This document shows, piece by piece, positions 7,341 through 14,737 of a stretch of DNA of 23,625 nt. Position 1 is the first letter of the stretch, and each line of letters begins with the position of its first letter. The position numbers were made by a program, and so were the translations under genes. The notes below the pieces were generated by a model. The model worked only from the letters and a program-made list of their open reading frames with translations. It ran no database searches and was not told where the DNA came from. The DNA comes from Competibacteraceae bacterium UBA6584 (lineage in GTDB: Bacteria > Pseudomonadota > Gammaproteobacteria > Competibacterales > Competibacteraceae): positions 1 through 23,625 of the forward strand of contig DJIW01000066.1 in assembly GCA_002433805.1 (NCBI GenBank). Reading direction: 5' to 3'.

Positions 7341-8850
7341 TCAGATTATCCTCGAACATCCGCAAGGTGGGCCCGCTGACCAAATCGCCGCGGCTTTCCA
7401 GGGACCGGGCAATCGCCTTGCCCAGGCTCTCGAAGACCAAACCGTAAACCACGGCGTGAATCGCGCCGCCCACCACCGTCCCCAGGCCGGGAAACGCCTT
7501 AAAGACGTTGCCGACCAGGGCCAGGAGCAGGTTGAGGCTGCGCTTGAGCTGGCTGCCGGCCAAATCCAGGAAGCGCTGCATGTCCATTTCCCGCGCCGGC
7601 ACTTCGTAGAGCGCGCACAGTTCCTTCACCAGATTGATGCCGAGATAACCCTGAATCAAAACGTCGGTGCCCGGACTGACCGCCGCCAGCGCGCCGAACA
7701 CGGCCTTGCGCGAGTAGCTTTGCACGATGCCCTCGGCTTTGCCCCGCCGGTAGTGGGCGACCGCCGCGTCCAGTTTCTGCTGGGCCAGCACGAACACCGC
7801 CGTATCCCGCAACGAATCCAGCACCTGCGGGTCGGTGTCGAGGTAGCGCTGCAAGGCGCCGCGCAATTCATCCACGCGCGGGGTTCGCTCGCGCAGCGCC
7901 GTCTCCTCGCGGCCGTCGTGATAAATCCGGGTGACCTCCTCCATGCCGCCGCATTGCACCGGCACCACCTCAAGCTTCTCGCCGACCCGCTGGATCAAGC
8001 GCTCGCGCACCCGTTCCAGGTCTTCTTCGCTGTAGCGGTCGATCTTGTTGAACGCCACGATCACCGGGCTGCCCAAATCCACCAGAGTCCGCAGGGCCTC
8101 GTACTGATCGCGGGTCAGATCGCCCTCGCACACATAGAGGATGACGTGGGCGCGCAACGCCTCATCCCGCGCCTGACGGTCGAGCGAGCCATCGGCTTCG
8201 TTCAAGCCGGGCAGGTCGGCCAGAATCAGCCGGTCGCCGGCCGAGCTGGTCCAGGTGTAATAAGTCACCTCCCGGGTGGTGCCGCCGCGCACGTCCATGG
8301 CGATGTCGGTCCCCGGCAGCAGCGCCCGGATCAGCGAGGATTTGCCGACGCTGATCTCGCCGAACACCGCCACCACGATTTCACCGACCGCGCGACGCCG
8401 TTGCAGTTCCTCCAACTCTCGCCGGACCGACTCGACCGCGACGCCCGCCTTCTCGCTGCGCTCCAAGCGCTCGCGCAAGGTCGCCTCATCCGGCGGCTTG
8501 GCCGGAAGCGCCGTCCGGGATTTGCCGGCGGGCCGGCCCCAGCGCAGCACCCGCCAGACGACGTAAGCGCCGCCGGCGCTCAGCACGGCGAGGATCAGCA
8601 GATAAAGTCCCCAGAATGCGGTCGGCGCTCGATCCAGCCGCTCCCACACCGAAAGTCCGAGATCGGTGATGTAGAGCACCAACACCAACAGCGCCGCCAC
8701 CCCGATGCTGGCCGCCACGCCCAACACCAGGCGAAACGGCAGACCGCTTCGCGACGCGGCGGCGCTGGCGCCCGCCTCGGCGAGGCTCGCGCCCGAGCGG
8801 CGCGCGCCGAAACCGTTTCTGAGCAGGGACCACTTAGACGGGAGCGGCAT
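7246..8850 (-). CDS. Membrane-anchored GTPase (dynamin/Era-like) with DUF697-type C-terminus
   Basis: A 534-aa protein with a positively charged N-terminus and two membrane helices at about residues 38-61 and 77-103. A short coiled coil (about 120-152) follows, then a GTPase domain. GEISVGKS is at 164-171 (P-loop), DLPG at 212-215 (G3) and NKID at 268-271 (G4). The C-terminal half has a hydrophobic region (YLGINLVKELCALYEV ... VGNVFKAFPGLGTVVGGAIHAVVYGLVFESLG) resembling DUF697. The ATG at 8850-8848 overlaps the thioesterase stop by 17 bases and has no strong ribosome site of its own, so translational coupling is likely. Its 3' end overlaps the next GTPase gene by 95 bases. It is paralogous in outline to its neighbour but adds a membrane anchor. 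The substrate or partner is unknown. Confidence 0.8.
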   Translation of the reverse strand: MPLPSKWSLLRNGFGARRSGASLAEAGASAAASRSGLPFRLVLGVAASIGVAALLVLVLYITDLGLSVWERLDRAPTAFWGLYLLILAVLSAGGAYVVWRVLRWGRPAGKSRTALPAKPPDEATLRERLERSEKAGVAVESVRRELEELQRRRAVGEIVVAVFGEISVGKSSLIRALLPGTDIAMDVRGGTTREVTYYTWTSSAGDRLILADLPGLNEADGSLDRQARDEALRAHVILYVCEGDLTRDQYEALRTLVDLGSPVIVAFNKIDRYSEEDLERVRERLIQRVGEKLEVVPVQCGGMEEVTRIYHDGREETALRERTPRVDELRGALQRYLDTDPQVLDSLRDTAVFVLAQQKLDAAVAHYRRGKAEGIVQSYSRKAVFGALAAVSPGTDVLIQGYLGINLVKELCALYEVPAREMDMQRFLDLAGSQLKRSLNLLLALVGNVFKAFPGLGTVVGGAIHAVVYGLVFESLGKAIARSLESRGDLVSGPTLRMFEDNLSEDLEARARRLAQLVWTRQRDGEESTGNASA

Positions 8851-9271
8851 CAGGAAACAACTTGAGGAAGGAGTGGGGTATATTCCGCACCGTCCGTTGC
8901 TGGTAGTCGAAAAACACGATGCCGGTCTTGGCGTGCGCCACTTCGCGACCGCTGTTCTTTTCGGTCACGCGGTAGAAAAAATCGCAGCCGTACTTGTTGA
9001 AATCCCCCACGGCGACCGCGACGGTCAGCGTCTCGCCGGCGAAGGCTTCGGATTTGTAGATGATCGCGCTATCGGTAATGATGAGGCCCAGTCCCTCGAC
9101 TTTCAGTTCCTGCAAGCCGTGATGCGCCATGAACTGAAACCGCGCCTCGTGCAGCAGCGCCAGCACGACCGGATTGCCCATGTGTCCGGCATAATTGATG
9201 TCGGTGATCCTGACCGGCAGGTCGATGCTGTAGGGAAAATCCGCCGGTAACTCCAGTTTGATTCGCGCCAT
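8834..9271 (-). CDS. Acyl-CoA thioesterase, 4HBT/YbgC-like hot-dog fold
   Basis: From the ATG at 9271-9269 the protein is 145 aa, the usual length for single hot-dog thioesterases. The motif DLPVRITDINYAGHMGN matches the 4-hydroxybenzoyl-CoA thioesterase/YbgC pattern (R-x-x-D-x-x-x-x-G-H-x-x-N), with Asp as the presumed catalytic residue. It would hydrolyse an acyl- or aryl-CoA thioester in the cytoplasm. The open frame continues upstream to 9343, but the extra 24 residues are Arg/His-rich and unlike the family. The chosen start has GAGG about nine bases upstream. It is the first gene of a run that continues into two GTPases, and its stop overlaps the start of the first. The specific substrate cannot be read from sequence. 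Confidence 0.82.
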   Translation of the reverse strand: MARIKLELPADFPYSIDLPVRITDINYAGHMGNPVVLALLHEARFQFMAHHGLQELKVEGLGLIITDSAIIYKSEAFAGETLTVAVAVGDFNKYGCDFFYRVTEKNSGREVAHAKTGIVFFDYQQRTVRNIPHSFLKLFPDAAPV

Positions 9272-9439
9272 GCGCCGCCTCGGCAACAATCGGAACGTGG
9301 TGTGTCGATGAAAAGCGTTAAGGTGCTGGCCGCTCGGACCCATTGCGGTCGCGGCGGGGATTGTAAACGATTATCGACGAAAACGGACCGCGCCGGCGGC
9401 GGCCGTCTCTTTCTATAAACCTCACTGGCGAGCGCTCCA

Positions 9440-10321
9440 ATGTTGATCGATTATGACATGCCGCTGTGGCGGCCGCCCTCCGAGGCCGACAGTTTCATCG
9501 TGCAGGCGACCCTGGGTTGCAGCTTCAACCGCTGTAGTTTCTGCGCGATGTATCGGACCAAATCCTTTGTCATCCGTCCGCTGGCGCAAGTTCAAGCGGA
9601 AATCCAGGCCATGGCGCGGGCGCATTCCGGCGTTTCGCGGGTATTTCTGGCCGACGGCGACGCGCTGGCTTCGCCGGTCGAACATTTATCGGCGATCCTG
9701 CAAGCGCTGCGCGCCGCTTTTCCCCGGCTGGAGCGGGTGTCCAGTTACGCCCTGCCGGCGAACCTTCTGAAAAAATCGGTGGAGGAACTGCGGCAACTGC
9801 GGGACGGCGGCTTGGCGCTGCTGTATTACGGGATCGAAACCGGCTCGGCGGATTTGCTCAAGCGCATCACCAAGGGCGCGACGCCGGAGGCGATGGCGGC
9901 CGGGCTGGATAAAGCCAAGGCGGCGGGACTGAAGGTTTCGGCGACCGTGATTCTCGGCTTGGGCGGGCGAGCGTATTGGCGCGAGCACATCGACGGAACG
10001 GCCGATCTGGTCAACCGGCTCGAACTCGACTATCTATCGACCCTGCAACTGATGATCGATCCCAGCCTGCGCGAGGAGTTCGAACGCAAGTTTCGCGAGC
10101 CGTTCCAACCGCAGGACGACCGGGCGCTGCTGCTGGAACAGGCGCGGCTGATCGAGCGGCTCGATCCGCCCGCGCCGCTGGTGTTCCGTTCCAACCACGC
10201 CTCCAACGCGCTGGCGCTGGCCGGCGTGCTGCCGCGCGACCGCGCGGCGCTGCTGGCGCAACTGGAGCTGGCGCTGGCCGGCGGCGCGCGCTTGCGTCCC
10301 GAGTGGCTGCGCGGTTATTGA
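9440..10321 (+). CDS. Radical SAM protein with a CX4CX2C cluster motif
   Basis: A 293-aa protein beginning MLIDYDMPLWRPPSEADSFI. Cysteines at 27, 32 and 35 (GCSFNRCSFC) should bind the 4Fe-4S cluster, and their spacing is CX4CX2C rather than the classical CX3CX2C. I recall the same 'RPPSEA..LI.Q.T.GCS.N.C.FC.MY' opening in an uncharacterised COG1032-like radical SAM family, so the spacing is probably normal for it. LADGDA at about 71-76 takes the place of the usual GGEP strand, and YYGIETGSADLLKRITKG at about 129-146 is a typical SAM-contact region. There is no B12-binding domain. The gene is divergent from the thioesterase and meets rsd stop-to-stop with one base between. TATAAA at 9414-9419 may be its -10. 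The substrate is unknown. Confidence 0.85.
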   Translation: MLIDYDMPLWRPPSEADSFIVQATLGCSFNRCSFCAMYRTKSFVIRPLAQVQAEIQAMARAHSGVSRVFLADGDALASPVEHLSAILQALRAAFPRLERVSSYALPANLLKKSVEELRQLRDGGLALLYYGIETGSADLLKRITKGATPEAMAAGLDKAKAAGLKVSATVILGLGGRAYWREHIDGTADLVNRLELDYLSTLQLMIDPSLREEFERKFREPFQPQDDRALLLEQARLIERLDPPAPLVFRSNHASNALALAGVLPRDRAALLAQLELALAGGARLRPEWLRGY

Positions 10322-10322
10322 C

Positions 10323-10796
10323 TCAAGCCGCCATCCGGGCGCCGGCGCGGCGCGCCACCGCGATGATGCGATCTTCCAATTCGATGCGCGTCGCCAGCGA
10401 CTCGCCCAAGCGCGACAGCTCCCGGTCCAGTTCGGCCCAAGCCCGCTCGGAGATGGCGCCTTCGTAGCGGTCGTGAAAATCCAGCGCGGTCTGCGTGGTC
10501 TCGGAGATGCGCGCATAGAGCCGCCGGGCCAGTTCGCGGGCCGAACAATAGGGCGAATCGACCGATTGCGCTTCCAAGGCTTCATACACTTCAAATGGTC
10601 CCAGCGCCAGATAATCCACTAGGGCTTGGCGAAACCGCCGCAGCGCGGGTCGGGACAGCGCCGTCGCGGCGAACGGTTTCAACGCGGCGAGCTTTTGAAA
10701 CAAGACCAAGCTTTCTTGGCGAACCGCCAACAGCTTGTCGATCAAATCTGGAAGCTCCTTACTGTGGAGCCGCGCCGGACCGAGGATCGCATTCAT
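10323..10796 (-). CDS. rsd: Rsd/AlgQ family regulator of sigma-70
   Basis: A 157-aa all-helical protein resembling Rsd/AlgQ. Conserved points include DLIDKLLAVRQESLVLFQKLAALKP near the N-terminus, RFRQALVDYLALGPFEVYEAL in the middle and ELSRLGESLATRIELEDRIIAVA at the end. Family members bind the primary sigma factor and shift RNA polymerase use in stationary phase; AlgQ in pseudomonads also influences alginate and virulence genes. Length equals that of E. coli Rsd (about 158 aa). The ATG at 10796-10794 has GGAG about ten bases upstream, and an AT-rich stretch with GATAAT at 10837-10842 (minus strand) is a candidate -10. It is a single gene, convergent with the radical SAM gene, with one base between the stops and no hairpin there. 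Confidence 0.85.
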   Translation of the reverse strand: MNAILGPARLHSKELPDLIDKLLAVRQESLVLFQKLAALKPFAATALSRPALRRFRQALVDYLALGPFEVYEALEAQSVDSPYCSARELARRLYARISETTQTALDFHDRYEGAISERAWAELDRELSRLGESLATRIELEDRIIAVARRAGARMAA

Positions 10797-10886
10797 CTTA
10801 TCTACTCCAGATTGGTGGCTATTCTCATCATTTTTTATTATCGTCGCATCAGACTATCACAAATCATGCCACATGCTATCCCTTAA

Positions 10887-11588
10887 CTATTTTATCCTCG
10901 CGGCGGCGGCGGAATTTGTCGCAAGCGGCTTACTCGCGACCTCATTTCGCAAATAAACCGGCAGCGCCTGCTCGGCGGCGACCCACTCCGCCCGCCGGAG
11001 CGGATCGGCCGCGAGCCGGACGATGTCGCCCGCGCGCGGCCAGCGTTCGCCCGCCCAGCCGTCCACTGTTACCCGCCGGGCCAAAATGGCCGAATAAACC
11101 TTCCAACCACTGCCGACGCCAAACCAGGCGCCCGCCGGCGCGGAAACCGTCTCCGGCGCGCCGACGCGCTCCTCGCCCAACGGCTCGACCCGCTCGCCGG
11201 ATACCGCGTAAGCTCCCCAATAGATTTCGCCCATCCGGGCATCCAGCGCCGCCGCGATCCGTTCGTGTCCCGTCTCCCGGCCCGCGCCCAGCGCCAGCGC
11301 GGCCAAGGTCGAAATGGGAACGACCGGCACGTCGGCGGCGAAGGCGATGCCTTGCGCGACGCCGACCGCGATCCGCACCCCGGTAAACGCCCCCGGCCCC
11401 CGGCCGAAGGCCACCGCGTCCAAGCGCCGCGGATCGAGTCCGGCCTCCGCCAACACCGCTTCGACCATCGGCAGGATCAATGCAGCGTGGCGGCGCGGGG
11501 TCCATTCGTAACGTTCCAGGACGGCCCCATCCGCCAGCACGGCGGCGGAGCAGGCATCGGTTGAGGTATCGAGCGCCAGCAGTTTCAC
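10887..11588 (-). CDS. tsaB: tRNA threonylcarbamoyladenosine biosynthesis protein TsaB
   Basis: A 233-aa ASKHA-fold protein starting MKLLALDTSTDACSAAVL, with the family blocks HAALILPMVEAVLAEAG, DAVAFGRGPGAFTGVRIAVGVAQGIAFAADVPVVPISTLAALA and a later LDARMGEIYWGAY. TsaB is the non-catalytic partner of TsaD and TsaE. Together they attach threonylcarbamoyl to A37 of ANN-decoding tRNAs, an essential function in most bacteria. The start is a GTG at 11588 with GAGGG overlapping the stop codon of the upstream GST gene nine bases away, so the two genes are probably translated from one message. The tail ends in an Ala-rich AAAARIK. Length is normal. Confidence 0.93.
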   Translation of the reverse strand: MKLLALDTSTDACSAAVLADGAVLERYEWTPRRHAALILPMVEAVLAEAGLDPRRLDAVAFGRGPGAFTGVRIAVGVAQGIAFAADVPVVPISTLAALALGAGRETGHERIAAALDARMGEIYWGAYAVSGERVEPLGEERVGAPETVSAPAGAWFGVGSGWKVYSAILARRVTVDGWAGERWPRAGDIVRLAADPLRRAEWVAAEQALPVYLRNEVASKPLATNSAAAARIK

Positions 11589-11597
11589 GAGCCGCCC

Positions 11598-12233
11598 TCA
11601 ATCCTTCAGATTGGTTTCGGCCCGCTCGCGCTGCTTGGCCCTGGCCAGCGCGGGCCGCTCCCGCAGGCGGGCGTCGTAGGCTCGCAGGTTATCGCGTTCG
11701 AGCGGGAGCTCGTAAACGCGCGCCCACGCTAAGGTATGGCCGATCACGATGTCGGCCGCGCTGAAGGATTGATCGATGATGAAGTCGTGCGAGCCGAGGC
11801 CGTCCGCCAAGATCGTGGCCGCCACCGCGAATTCCCACCGGGCGGTGTCGAGCACGGCGGGGACGCGCCGCTGCTTGGGCAGGGCGAACTGGTGCTTGGC
11901 GATCGTCCAGAGCGGTTGTTCCAACTCGCTCAGCGCGAAATAACACCATCGATTGTAACTGGCGCGCTCCCGCGAGCCGACCGGCGGCGTCAGCTTCGAT
12001 TCTGGAAACCGGTCGCCGATATAGGTGCAAATCGCGGCGGATTCGGTCAGCACGAAGCCGTTGTCCACCAAGGTGGGCACCTTGCCGCCGCTGTTGAGCG
12101 CCAGATACTCCGGTTTCCAACCGGCTCCGGCCCGCAAGTCGATCCGCACGTACTCGTAATCCGCGCCCGCCTCTTCCAAGGCCCAGACCACCCGGGTGGA
12201 CCGCGTGTTCGGACAACCGTAAACCGTTAGCAT
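11598..12233 (-). CDS. Glutathione S-transferase family protein
   Basis: A 211-aa two-domain protein. The N-terminal thioredoxin-like domain (about 1-78) contains MLTVYGCPNTRSTRVVWALEEAG, the cis-Pro motif KVPTLVDNG and the glutathione-contacting LTESAAICTYIGDRFPES. The C-terminal helical domain (about 90-205) has the conserved Asp region FSAADIVIGHTLAWA. Such enzymes conjugate glutathione to electrophiles or act as thiol reductases; the substrate cannot be deduced. The ATG at 12233-12231 has AGGAG nine bases upstream. It precedes tsaB by nine bases in the same direction. Confidence 0.9.
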   Translation of the reverse strand: MLTVYGCPNTRSTRVVWALEEAGADYEYVRIDLRAGAGWKPEYLALNSGGKVPTLVDNGFVLTESAAICTYIGDRFPESKLTPPVGSRERASYNRWCYFALSELEQPLWTIAKHQFALPKQRRVPAVLDTARWEFAVAATILADGLGSHDFIIDQSFSAADIVIGHTLAWARVYELPLERDNLRAYDARLRERPALARAKQRERAETNLKD

Positions 12234-12277
12234 ACCGTCGCGCTCCTGTCAGTGACTTTGGAAACAGCGCCGTGGTG

Positions 12278-14122
12278 TCACCCGCTTTTCTTGCGGGTTT
12301 TGCGAGCGGCGGGCGCCTCCGCGTCGGCGCTCGCCGCTTTCGGTTGAGCGGCGCTCTTTTTAGGCGGCTTGCGCGGCGTCTCGTTTTCCAGGCTCTCGCC
12401 CTTTGCAATACCGCGCTTGGGTGTTTTGGCGGAGGCCTTGCGCGGGGCGGCGCTGTCCGCTCCATCGACCCGGCTGATGGCGATCGGATATTGCCGCACC
12501 CTGACCTTCTTTAAATGATTGAAAATTTCCTTGGGCATCCCATCCGGCAAATCCACGGTGCTGTAATCCTCGTAAATTTCGATGCGGCCGATATACCGAC
12601 TCTCGATGCCGGCTTCATTGGCGATCGCGCCGACGATGTTTTGCGGGGTCGCGCCGTGCTGGTGGCCGACTTCGAGGCGGTAGCGAACCTTATCGAAATC
12701 CGCCGACTCCCGGCTGTTACCCCTCGGGAGACGCTCGCCCCTTCCGGCCGGCCTCAAGTCCCGCTCCGGACGGAAGGCCGCTCGCTCCGCCTCGCTGGGA
12801 ATGGTGTCCTCGAACTGAAACGGGCGGTCGCGTTGCGCCAGCCAAGTCAGCGCGGCGGCGATGTCGAGCGCGGCGATGTCCTGCTCGCGTTCGAGTTCCG
12901 CCACCACTTGCCGGAAAAACGTCAGATCCTGGGAGGTGTAAATCTCGCCGACTTGCTGTTTGAACTGAGCCAGCCGATGGCTGGTAATGGTTTCCGGGGT
13001 CGGCAAGCGCATCCGCTCGATCGGTTGGCCGATGGCTTTTTCAATGGCGCGCAGCATCCGCAGTTCGCGGGGCGCGACGAATAAAATGGCGTCGCCGTCG
13101 CGGCCCGCCCGCGCGGTGCGGCCGATGCGGTGGACGTAGGCTTCGGAATCGTAGGGAATATCGTAATTGATGACATGGGTGATCCGCTGCACGTCGAGCC
13201 CGCGCGCCGCCACATCGGTGGCGACCAGGATGTCCAGCCCGCCGCCGCGCAGCTGCTCGATGGTTTTCTCGCGCAGCGCCTGGGTCATGTCGCCGTGCAA
13301 GGCGGCGCTGGGATAGCCGCGCGCCTCCAGCCGCTCGGCCAGTTCGGTCGCCGCGATCTTGGTGCGCACGAAAATTAAGATGGCGTCGGCGTCTTCCACC
13401 TCCAACACCCGGGTCAAGGCGTCCAACTTGTGCTGGGGACCGACTTGACAGTAACGCTGGCGGACGGTCGCCACGGTAGCTGTTCCGGCCTTGATCTTCA
13501 CTTCCCGAGGATCGCGCAAGTGACGGTGCGCCACGCGCCGGATCGGTTCGGGCATGGTGGCTGAAAACAGGGCGATTTGGCGTTCCGGCGGCGTTTGTTC
13601 GAGAATCCAATCCACATCCTCGATAAAGCCCATCCGCAGCATTTCGTCGGCCTCGTCCAGCACCACGGTCCGCAGACCCGCCAGCGACAAGGTTTCCCGG
13701 CGCAGGTGGTCCATCACGCGGCCCGGCGTGCCGACCACGACGTGGACGCCCCGGCGCAGGTGGCGCAGTTGGATGCTCATACTCTGGCCGCCGTAAATCG
13801 GCAACACGTGAAAACCCGGCGCGTGGCGGGCGTAGCCCTGGAATGCTTCAGCCACTTGGATGGCTAATTCGCGGGTGGGCGTCAGCACCAAAGCCTGCGG
13901 CCGACGGTCCGCCAGTTCCAGCCTTTCCAATATCGGCAGGGCGAAAGCGGCGGTCTTGCCGGTGCCGGTTTGCGCTTGGCCTAACACATCATGGCCTTCG
14001 AGCAACAAAGGAATAGTGGCGGCTTGGATCGGCGATGGCGCTTCATAGCCGATCGCCTTGAGCGTTTCGAGCAGGAGGGGAGAAAGCGCTAAATCTTCGA
14101 AGCGTTCGACGAGGACGGACAT
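12278..14122 (-). CDS. deaD: DEAD-box ATP-dependent RNA helicase, DeaD/CsdA type
   Basis: A 614-aa helicase with every core motif. The Q-motif region is F8 to Q33, followed by AQTGTGKT at 50-57, PTRELAIQV, TPGRVMDHL, DEAD at 156-159, SAT at 187-189, VATDVAARGLDV and HRIGRTARAGRDG. After the two RecA domains comes a DbpA-type RNA-binding domain (about 485-560, with YIGRIEIYEDYSTVDLP). A Lys/Ala/Pro-rich basic tail of about 50 residues ends RKTRKKSG. This is the CsdA/DeaD layout. That enzyme unwinds structured RNA during ribosome assembly and in the cold. The ATG at 14122 has only a weak ribosome site (GGTAG). The gene is downstream of the DUF2062 gene by 93 bases and may have its own promoter, though none is clear. 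Confidence 0.93.
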   Translation of the reverse strand: MSVLVERFEDLALSPLLLETLKAIGYEAPSPIQAATIPLLLEGHDVLGQAQTGTGKTAAFALPILERLELADRRPQALVLTPTRELAIQVAEAFQGYARHAPGFHVLPIYGGQSMSIQLRHLRRGVHVVVGTPGRVMDHLRRETLSLAGLRTVVLDEADEMLRMGFIEDVDWILEQTPPERQIALFSATMPEPIRRVAHRHLRDPREVKIKAGTATVATVRQRYCQVGPQHKLDALTRVLEVEDADAILIFVRTKIAATELAERLEARGYPSAALHGDMTQALREKTIEQLRGGGLDILVATDVAARGLDVQRITHVINYDIPYDSEAYVHRIGRTARAGRDGDAILFVAPRELRMLRAIEKAIGQPIERMRLPTPETITSHRLAQFKQQVGEIYTSQDLTFFRQVVAELEREQDIAALDIAAALTWLAQRDRPFQFEDTIPSEAERAAFRPERDLRPAGRGERLPRGNSRESADFDKVRYRLEVGHQHGATPQNIVGAIANEAGIESRYIGRIEIYEDYSTVDLPDGMPKEIFNHLKKVRVRQYPIAISRVDGADSAAPRKASAKTPKRGIAKGESLENETPRKPPKKSAAQPKAASADAEAPAARKTRKKSG

Positions 14123-14215
14123 GGACGAGACTACCTAGAGTGTGGAATGCCGCTGCTTTTAAAGGTCATTTTGAGGCCGCGACAGCAGACGAAACGGTTG
14201 TGGAACGGTCTGGAT

Positions 14216-14737
14216 TCAGTTCGAGCGCTTCAGGCTTCGGCGGCGGAACCGGACGATGATATGCCAGCGCCAAAGCAGATGGGCGAGCACGAACGTGGCG
14301 ACGCCCGCCAGCACCGCCGTAGTCATCGAACCGACCAGCAGCGGCCACCCGATGTCGCCGGCTTGCCGCAGCAGCCCCTCCAACGACGGTTCGAAGCGCT
14401 GCTGTCCCGGTGGACGGTCCAGCAGCCACGCTCCAAAACGGTAGTTGACGAAAGCGATGGGCGGTATGGTCAGCGGGTTGGTGATCCACACCATTGCGAC
14501 CGCCACCGGCAGATTGAAGCGCAACCAGACAGCGGCCGCCGCCGCCAGCACCATTTGCCACGGCACCGGCACGAAGGCGAAAAAAGCGCCAGCCGCTAAA
14601 CCCCTGACCGTTGAGCGCCGTCGAAAAGACCAGAGGCGCGGATCATGCAGGGACGCGCCCAAGAAACGCAAGCTTTTATGCGTGCGTAACCGCTCGGGAT
14701 CGGGCAACCAGCGCCGCAGCTGCTTTTTCACATTCAA
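14216..14737 (-). CDS. DUF2062 family membrane protein
   Basis: A 173-aa protein with a basic N-terminus, then the DUF2062 signature: RRSTVRGLAAGAFFAFVPVPWQMVLAAAAAVWLRFNLPVAVAMVWITNPLTIPPIAFVNYRFGAWLL. A second membrane segment near the C-terminus (VGSMTTAVLAGVATFVLAHLLW) precedes a very basic tail. About three or four membrane helices are expected. The family is widespread and of unknown function. The start is read as TTG at 14737-14735, overlapping the upstream TGA stop as TTGA. A GTG two codons later (14731) is an alternative. Either way it is translationally linked to the c-di-GMP gene. Confidence 0.85.
   Translation of the reverse strand: MNVKKQLRRWLPDPERLRTHKSLRFLGASLHDPRLWSFRRRSTVRGLAAGAFFAFVPVPWQMVLAAAAAVWLRFNLPVAVAMVWITNPLTIPPIAFVNYRFGAWLLDRPPGQQRFEPSLEGLLRQAGDIGWPLLVGSMTTAVLAGVATFVLAHLLWRWHIIVRFRRRSLKRSN

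Noticed and set aside
5967..8850. Dynamin-like (bacterial dynamin) identity for the GTPase pair
   Set aside because: The proteins lack the long helical middle and effector domains expected of dynamins and fit Era-like/DUF697 proteins better.
7189..8865. Plus-strand open frame of 558 codons
   Set aside because: It is antisense to the membrane GTPase with intact G motifs; its composition (Gln/His/Arg-rich) and lack of domains mark it as a shadow.
9414..9419. TATAAA before the radical SAM gene as a full promoter
   Set aside because: No recognisable -35 at 16-18 bases upstream, so it is mentioned only as a possible -10.
12279..12300. Hairpin ACCCGC...GCGGGT followed by TTT on the plus strand
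   Set aside because: It lies in the basic 3' coding end of the helicase gene and points along the plus strand, where no gene precedes it. On the coding strand no T run follows.
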